Shown here: positions 13,930-18,105 of the stretch, one piece after another
How positions within the stretch are numbered: position 1 is the stretch's first letter
How the letters are laid out: every line of letters begins with the position of its first letter
Assembly: GCA_002369255.1 (NCBI GenBank)
Contig: DFFO01000010.1
Coordinates: 1-18,105 of the forward strand
Length of the DNA: 18,105 nucleotides
Source: Lachnospiraceae bacterium UBA3774
GTDB lineage: Bacteria > Bacillota > Clostridia > Lachnospirales > Lachnospiraceae
Direction of reading: 5' to 3'
Position numbers and translations under genes: made by a program
Notes under the pieces: generated by a model
Database searches by the model: none
Told to the model about the DNA's origin: nothing
Seen by the model: the letters and a program-made list of their open reading frames with translations, nothing else

Positions 13930-15915
13930 ATGAAACAGTCAGATTTAAATGCGGTAAACGCGATCAGAATACTTTCCGCCGATATGGTGCAGAAAGCGAA
14001 ATCCGGACACCCCGGTATGCCTCTCGGAGCAGCTCCGGCGGCGTTTGAACTGTGGGCGAGGCATATGAATCACAATCCCGCTGATCCGAAATGGATAAAT
14101 AGGGACAGATTCGTCCTTTCCGGAGGACACGCTTCGGCAATGCTTTATTCGCTGCTTCATCTTTTCGGATACGGTCTTGAAACCGAAGATCTGATGCAGT
14201 TTCGTCAGGCGGGATCCCGCACGCCGGGTCATCCCGAATATGGCGTTACTCCGGGAGTTGACGCGAGTACAGGCCCGCTCGGAGCCGGCATGGCGATGGC
14301 AGTAGGCATGGCCATGGCTGAGGAACACCTGGCGGCAGTATTTAACAAAGCCGGTTTCCCTGTTTTTGATCATTACACGTTTGCGCTCGGCGGGGACGGC
14401 TGCATGATGGAAGGCATTTCGTCGGAAGCCTTTTCGCTTGCCGGGACGCTTAAGCTCTCAAAGCTTATTATTCTTTATGATTCCAACAGGATCTCAATAG
14501 AAGGCAGTACGGATCTGGCTTTTACCGAAAACGTCGGTGAGAGAATGTCTGCTTTCGGTTTCCAGGTCATTGATGTTGCGGACGGAAACGATCTCGGAGC
14601 TATCGGAGAGGCTATCGAAGAAGCAAAGGCCGATACGACAAGACCTTCCTTTATTATCGTCCATACCGAGATTGGATACGGCTGCCCGGAAAAACAGGGC
14701 AAAGCCAGCGCGCACGGCGAGCCTCTCGGAGAGGAAAACGTGGCCGCGCTTCGCAAGAACCTCGGCTGGGAATATGACGAGCCGTTCCGCGTTCCCGAGG
14801 AGACCGTAAACTACGTAAAAGGTTTCGGCACAAGGGGCGCCGCGGCGCAAAGCGCGTGGAATGAAATGCTCGAAAGATATTTTGATTCTTACCCCCAGAT
14901 GAAAGAGGAATGGGACAGATTTTTCAATACAGATTATGAGCAGCTGCTCAGCGAGGATTCCGCATATTGGTCGGTCACTGAAAAGGAGCAGGCTACAAGG
15001 GTCGCAGGCTCTGTTTACCTGAACAAACTGAAGGACAAAATGCCTTCTTTGATGGGCGGCTCAGCCGATCTTGGACCGTCAAACAAGTCTGTAATGACGG
15101 ACGCGGGCGATTTTTCCTCTGAAAATTATGCCGGAAGGAATATTCATTTCGGCGTCAGGGAACTTGCCATGGGCGGTATTGCCAACGGCCTTTATCTGCA
15201 TGGCGGCATTCGTCCTTACGTATCCACCTTCTTTGTTTTCAGCGACTACTTAAAGCCCATGGCGCGTCTTGCCGCGATCATGGAAATACCGGTCACCTAT
15301 GTTATGACGCATGACAGTATCGGAGTCGGAGAAGACGGACCGACGCACCAGCCGATAGAACAGCTTGCCGCATTCCGCGCGATGCCGGGTATATCCGTTA
15401 TCCGCCCCGCAGATACCGCGGAGACCGCTGCGGCCTGGTATGCTGCATCGACATCCAAAAATAAGCCCACGATGCTTGTTCTCTCAAGGCAAAACCTGCC
15501 TTGCATAGGCGGAAACGCGAAGGCCGCGCTTAAAGGCGCTTACATATTAAAGGATTCCATCAAGGATACTCCGGACGCGATAATCATCGCCTCCGGTTCC
15601 GAGGTCGGACTGGCTGTGGAAGCAAGGCGTTTGCTCAAATTAAAGGATATCGATGTAAGAGTCGTGAGTATGCCGAGCTGGGATCTTTTCGAGGCGCAGG
15701 ATGAGGAATACAAACAAAGTGTTCTTCCGAGCGAGATAAAAGCGAGGGTCGCCGTTGAGGCCGCTGCTCCTCTCGGATGGGAGAAATATGTAGGCGACAA
15801 CGGAAAAATCATCGGAATGACGGCATTCGGAGCGTCTGCTCCCGCGAAGATATTGTTTGAAGAACGCGGCTTTACCGCAGAAAACGTTGCAGGCGCTGTG
15901 GAAGACTTGATGTAA
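13930..15915 (+). CDS. tkt: Transketolase
   Basis: Thiamine diphosphate-dependent enzyme that moves two-carbon units between sugar phosphates in the non-oxidative pentose phosphate pathway. The single 661-residue chain contains all three domains. His27 (in KSGHPGMPLG) and His67 (in SGGHASAM) lie in the active site. The ThDP motif starts GGDGCMMEG at Asp156, with the Asn of DSNRISIEG downstream. The pyrimidine-binding domain has FGVRELAMGGIANGL and THDSIGVGEDGPTHQPIEQL, the transketolase signature. The C-terminal domain ends with AAAPLGWEKYVGDNG. AGGAG at 13918-13922 lies 7 nt before the ATG. The gene has its own promoter; a CapA-type gene starts 12 nt after it. Confidence 0.97.
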   Translation: MKQSDLNAVNAIRILSADMVQKAKSGHPGMPLGAAPAAFELWARHMNHNPADPKWINRDRFVLSGGHASAMLYSLLHLFGYGLETEDLMQFRQAGSRTPGHPEYGVTPGVDASTGPLGAGMAMAVGMAMAEEHLAAVFNKAGFPVFDHYTFALGGDGCMMEGISSEAFSLAGTLKLSKLIILYDSNRISIEGSTDLAFTENVGERMSAFGFQVIDVADGNDLGAIGEAIEEAKADTTRPSFIIVHTEIGYGCPEKQGKASAHGEPLGEENVAALRKNLGWEYDEPFRVPEETVNYVKGFGTRGAAAQSAWNEMLERYFDSYPQMKEEWDRFFNTDYEQLLSEDSAYWSVTEKEQATRVAGSVYLNKLKDKMPSLMGGSADLGPSNKSVMTDAGDFSSENYAGRNIHFGVRELAMGGIANGLYLHGGIRPYVSTFFVFSDYLKPMARLAAIMEIPVTYVMTHDSIGVGEDGPTHQPIEQLAAFRAMPGISVIRPADTAETAAAWYAASTSKNKPTMLVLSRQNLPCIGGNAKAALKGAYILKDSIKDTPDAIIIASGSEVGLAVEARRLLKLKDIDVRVVSMPSWDLFEAQDEEYKQSVLPSEIKARVAVEAAAPLGWEKYVGDNGKIIGMTAFGASAPAKILFEERGFTAENVAGAVEDLM

Positions 15916-15927
15916 TGGACTTTACAA

Positions 15928-17145
15928 ATGAGAGAATATAAGATTTCTTTTATAGGCGACGTGGTAGAGGAATACCCGGTTTTGCGCGAGGCAAAGCTTC
16001 CTGACGGCAGCTATGATTTTTATCCTTCGCTGGCGCCACTTGCGGGGTTGCTCGCTGATTCGGATTACAGCATAGCAAACCTTGAGACAAATCTCGGCGG
16101 AGAAGATGCCGGATATACAAAGGATATTTTTTCATTCAACACACCCGACAGTATTGTGGACGCGTTAAAAGCAATAGGGATCACCGCGGTCACGACCGCA
16201 AATAATCATATGATGGACAGAGGGCAGGAAGCACTTTTTCGCACGGTGCGTGTTCTTGACGAAAAAGGCATGGCCCACACCGGAACGTATGATGAGATAC
16301 CTGAGGACAAAAACCTTTATTTTACTCTCGGAGATACAAAGGTTGCGCTTTTGTCATATGCCACGACCGCAAACTACGGCAGCAACAAAAAATACGATTT
16401 TAACGGGATTTACGATCACGCAAATTTCTTAAGGCCTTATGATTCGCCACTTATGCGTGCGCCGGAGCATCCGAGTGTAAAAGAAACCATGAATTTTGTT
16501 CAGGACCTGCTCGGAAGAAAGCTTACCTTTGAAGAAAAAGCACAGCTTCGTCATGCGATGCACAGGCCGGTCGCATTCGGCGATGATGTTGCTGACAGAG
16601 AGGAAATGGAGCCGTTCCTTGAAAGGCTGTTTTCCGACTATGAAAAAGCCCGCAGGAAAGCCGACGTGGTAATAGTTTGTCCTCACTCGGGCGGACAGTT
16701 CAACGTAGAGCCGGGCGAGGTTTCTAAGTATTATTTTGAAAGAATGGCACAAATGGGCTTTGACGCGGTAGTGGCGTCCCACTCGCATACCACTCAGCGG
16801 GTAGAGAAAAAAGGTGGCACGGTTGTAGCAAACTGCCTTGGCAACGTTACCATGTCCCCCATGACAGGATACATGTCGTCTGTTATGGAAACGCTCCCGG
16901 CCTACGGAATGGTATTACATATTTATGTGGGCGATAAAAAAATGACGCGTATCGGATTTTCTTTATTCAAGGCGGTTCAGGATGAAACACATCCACTCCG
17001 CGTCATCCCTGTATGTGAGCTTCTCTCTTCGCTTCCGGAAGGAGCGGAAAAAGAAATCATCACTTCGGAGATTGCCGCAGTTTACAAGCGTATTTCCGGA
17101 AAGGAAATGACGGAAATTGCCGACGAATGGCCGCTTGAAGTGTGA
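15928..17145 (+). CDS. CapA-family (PGA_cap) metallophosphoesterase-fold protein
   Basis: A 405-residue protein of the CapA family, which has a calcineurin-like phosphoesterase fold and is linked to poly-glutamate capsule making in some members. The metal-site blocks are recognisable: SFIGDVV with Asp11, IANLETNLGG with Glu53, TTANNHMMDRG with Asn92 and His94, PHSGGQ with His253, and SHSHTTQ with His285 and His287. Family members normally have His-Trp-Gly at the fourth block; here it is His-Ser-Gly. No signal peptide or membrane anchor is seen, so it is predicted to be cytoplasmic, unlike capsule CapA. No capB or capC is nearby. The Shine-Dalgarno is poor and the start is 12 nt after tkt, so translation probably depends on tkt. 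Its real substrate is unknown. Confidence 0.85.
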   Translation: MREYKISFIGDVVEEYPVLREAKLPDGSYDFYPSLAPLAGLLADSDYSIANLETNLGGEDAGYTKDIFSFNTPDSIVDALKAIGITAVTTANNHMMDRGQEALFRTVRVLDEKGMAHTGTYDEIPEDKNLYFTLGDTKVALLSYATTANYGSNKKYDFNGIYDHANFLRPYDSPLMRAPEHPSVKETMNFVQDLLGRKLTFEEKAQLRHAMHRPVAFGDDVADREEMEPFLERLFSDYEKARRKADVVIVCPHSGGQFNVEPGEVSKYYFERMAQMGFDAVVASHSHTTQRVEKKGGTVVANCLGNVTMSPMTGYMSSVMETLPAYGMVLHIYVGDKKMTRIGFSLFKAVQDETHPLRVIPVCELLSSLPEGAEKEIITSEIAAVYKRISGKEMTEIADEWPLEV

Positions 17146-17179
17146 CCCGAAAAAAATGCTGACTTTTTGGCGGCATGCG

Positions 17180-17266
17180 CTGAAGCTGAATTTTACAAGT
17201 TTATGCTAAAGCTGCGTTTTGAAGGCTGATACTGAAGCTGAATTTTACAAGTTTATGCTAAAGCTG
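17180..17266 (+). repeat. Two 35-bp direct repeats, 52 bp apart
   Basis: The segment beginning CTGAAGCTGAATTTTACAAG occurs without mismatch at 17180-17214 and 17232-17266. The start-to-start distance is 52 bp. They lie in the 227-nt non-coding gap between the CapA-type gene and rpmF, just upstream of the rpmF promoter. No inverted repeat or ORF explains them. Confidence 0.9.
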
Positions 17267-17295
17267 AGTTTTTGCAGATTTATAATAAAAACAAG

Positions 17296-17324
17296 TTGAC
17301 AAAGATTTTTTTAATAAGTATAAT
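17296..17324 (+). promoter_or_regulatory. Perfect consensus promoter for rpmF
   Basis: TTGACA (17296-17301) and TATAAT (17319-17324) are separated by exactly 17 nt. It is 48 nt upstream of the rpmF start and should be a very strong SigA-type promoter. Confidence 0.9.
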
Positions 17325-17372
17325 CGTAGGGCACGTTTTTAGAAGCAAAAATGATATCAGGAGGCGAAAGAA

Positions 17373-17555
17373 ATGTCTATTTGTCCTAAAAATAAATCAT
17401 CAAAAGCACGCAGGGATAGCCGCAGAGCCAATTGGAAGATGGCTGATGCTACTCTCGTAAAATGCAGCAAGTGCGGTGAACTCATGGTTCCCCACCGTGT
17501 ATGCAAGAATTGCGGAGCATACAACAAGAGAGAGATCATTCCTCAGGAGGATTGA
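17373..17555 (+). CDS. rpmF: 50S ribosomal protein L32
   Basis: A 60-residue large-subunit protein with the L32 pattern: SICPKNKSSKARRDSRRANW at the basic N-terminus and a zinc ribbon formed by Cys31, Cys34, Cys44 and Cys47 (KCSKCGE...VCKNCGAY). It is the zinc-binding (C+) form. AGGAGG at 17359-17364 lies 8 nt before the ATG. In many bacteria rpmF directly precedes plsX; here it is about 4 kb downstream of plsX and is transcribed alone, with a strong promoter in front and a strong terminator behind. Confidence 0.96.
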   Translation: MSICPKNKSSKARRDSRRANWKMADATLVKCSKCGELMVPHRVCKNCGAYNKREIIPQED

Positions 17556-17575
17556 TAGTCTTATTAGGAAGAGAT

Positions 17576-17607
17576 GGCTTCCTGCGAAAGTAGGAAGCCT
17601 GTTTTTT
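17576..17607 (+). terminator. Intrinsic terminator after rpmF
   Basis: GGCTTCCTGC (17576-17585) and GTAGGAAGCC (17590-17599) form a 10-bp stem (one G-T pair) capped by a GAAA tetraloop and followed by TGTTTTTT. It is a strong terminator, 20 nt after the stop. Confidence 0.92.
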
Positions 17608-17614
17608 CATATTT

Positions 17615-17698
17615 GCAGTTGTGGCGGAATTGGCATACGCGCATGATTCAGGTTCATGTCCATGTACTTGGGTGAGGGTTCAAGTCCCTTCAACTGCA
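17615..17698 (+). tRNA. tRNA-Leu, anticodon CAG
   Basis: The 84-nt sequence folds as a class II tRNA. The acceptor stem is GCAGTTG with CAACTGC and discriminator A. The D arm is GCG/CGC. The anticodon stem CATGA/TCATG holds the loop TTCAGGT, giving anticodon CAG at 17649-17651, which reads CUG. A long variable arm at 17659-17673 and the T arm GAGGG-TTCAAGT-CCCTT complete it. The 3' CCA is not encoded. It starts 8 nt after the rpmF terminator tail and has no evident promoter of its own. Confidence 0.96.
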
Positions 17699-17704
17699 TA
17701 AAGG

Positions 17705-17738
17705 TCCGCGAGGCGCAGGTGTGCCCCGTGGATTTTTT
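17705..17738 (+). terminator. Intrinsic terminator after tRNA-Leu
   Basis: TCCGCG (17705-17710) pairs with CGTGGA (17727-17732), and an inner GGCGCA/TGCCCC stem with one mismatch stacks on it. A run of six T follows at 17733-17738. Confidence 0.85.
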
Positions 17739-17753
17739 ATATGTAGAAATGCC

Positions 17754-18013
17754 GTGCGTGCAAAACTGCCATTTTTTACCATTTTGCACGCATTTTGGGG
17801 TGGCAGTGCGTGCAAAACAGCTGATTTTTGCCATTCTGCCCGCATTTTGGGGTGGCAGTGCGTGCAAAACAGCTGATTTTTGCCATTCTACCCGCATTTT
17901 AAGGCTGCGGTGCGTGCAGAACTGCCATTTTTTACCATTCTACCCGCATTTTGAAGCAGCAGTGCGTGCAGAACTGTCGTTTTTTGCCATCTTACCCGCA
18001 TTTTGTACCTTCG
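17754..18013 (+). repeat. Array of five 52-bp tandem repeats
   Basis: GTGCGTGCA starts at 17754, 17806, 17858, 17910 and 17962, exactly 52 bp apart. Each unit runs through a T-rich middle (ATTTTTTACCATT or ATTTTTGCCATT), a CCGCATTTT-like block and, in most, a GGCAGTGCG-like junction into the next unit. Units 2 and 3 are nearly identical; units 4 and 5 carry AGAA in place of AAAA. Unit 1 contains an 11-bp perfect inverted repeat, TGCGTGCAAAA with TTTTGCACGCA. Because 52 is not a multiple of three, open frames across the array change frame every unit, so I treat it as non-coding. It fills the space between two tRNA genes. Confidence 0.93.
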
Positions 18014-18032
18014 CGCACTCATGGGAAAATAC

Positions 18033-18061
18033 TTGACTTTTCCGATGTATTGGTATAAAAT
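18033..18061 (+). promoter_or_regulatory. Promoter for the terminal tRNA gene
   Basis: TTGACT (18033-18038) is 17 nt before TAAAAT (18056-18061); a TATAAA at 18054-18059 is the alternative -10 at 15 nt. It ends 18 nt before the tRNA start. Confidence 0.65.
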
Positions 18062-18079
18062 GCTTCCTTGCGTAGAGAT

Positions 18080-18105
18080 GTGCGCGTAGCTCAGCTGGAT
18101 AGAGC
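18080..18105 (+). tRNA. tRNA 5' end, probably tRNA-Arg (partial)
   Basis: GTGCGCG could be a 7-nt acceptor strand, followed by T8-A9 and a D arm AGCTC...GAGC with the loop AGCTGGATA. The GCTGGATAGAGC form of the D arm is common in bacterial tRNA-Arg. The window ends before the anticodon, so the amino acid is inferred. Confidence 0.75.

Noticed and set aside
17128..17179. Possible third, degenerate copy of the 35-bp repeat upstream
   Set aside because: Only short matches (TGAAG, ATGCT) are found and at the wrong spacing (45 instead of 52 bp).
17754..18013. Repeat array considered as a CRISPR
   Set aside because: Units are tandem and similar along their whole length, with no unique spacers of constant size and no cas genes nearby.
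17656..18036. A 126-codon open frame across the repeat array, and an opposite-strand one at 17607-17897
   Set aside because: The frame starts inside tRNA-Leu and crosses a terminator and the 52-bp repeats. The period is not a multiple of three, so the encoded pattern shifts frame each unit. No ribosome binding site or protein family is evident.

Overview
The window reads as chromosomal DNA from a low-to-mid GC Clostridia-type Firmicute. The evidence is the single-chain glycyl-tRNA synthetase, the cysS-mrnC-rlmB order, the FakA/FakB fatty acid kinase system with PlsX, strong AGGAGG-type ribosome binding sites, near-consensus SigA-like promoters, and tRNA genes without an encoded CCA. I do not name a genus. 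Nothing looks like a phage, transposon or CRISPR array.

Layout. (1) 1-4684: the 3' end of glyQS and a short hairpin, then a tight plus-strand run of cysS, mrnC, rlmB, an EamA-type transporter and a putative Mn/As-type transporter, closed by a clear terminator. The first three genes keep the order known from Bacillus; the yacP and sigH genes expected next are replaced by the two membrane proteins. (2) 4731-6405: an ECF-like sigma factor overlapping (ATGA) a membrane DUF4349 protein that is probably its anti-sigma factor. (3) 6419-7467, minus strand: rpmB (L28) and mtnN, each with its own recognisable promoter; a hairpin lies between them. (4) 7539-13860: a plus-strand run of seven genes with gaps of 20 nt or less: a RelB/DinJ-like ribbon-helix-helix protein with no toxin gene, a DUF362 protein, fakA, fakB, an undescribed GNAT-like protein, plsX and acpP. 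The run has one good promoter in front and a terminator-like hairpin behind. FakA/FakB make acyl-phosphate from fatty acids, PlsX makes it from acyl-ACP, and AcpP is the carrier, so this is an acyl-phosphate/phospholipid precursor operon headed by a possible DNA-binding regulator. (5) 13858-17145: transketolase and a CapA-type metallophosphoesterase-fold protein. (6) 17146-18105: two 35-bp direct repeats, rpmF (L32) with a perfect consensus promoter, tRNA-Leu(CAG), an array of five 52-bp repeats, and the start of a second tRNA, probably Arg, cut by the window edge.

Most of the window is housekeeping. The parts most worth a second look are the toxin-less RelB gene at the head of the lipid operon with an inverted repeat around its -10 box, the GNAT-like gene coupled to plsX, the sigma/DUF4349 pair, the promoter-plus-hairpin arrangement between rpmB and mtnN, and the 52-bp repeat array between the tRNA genes.
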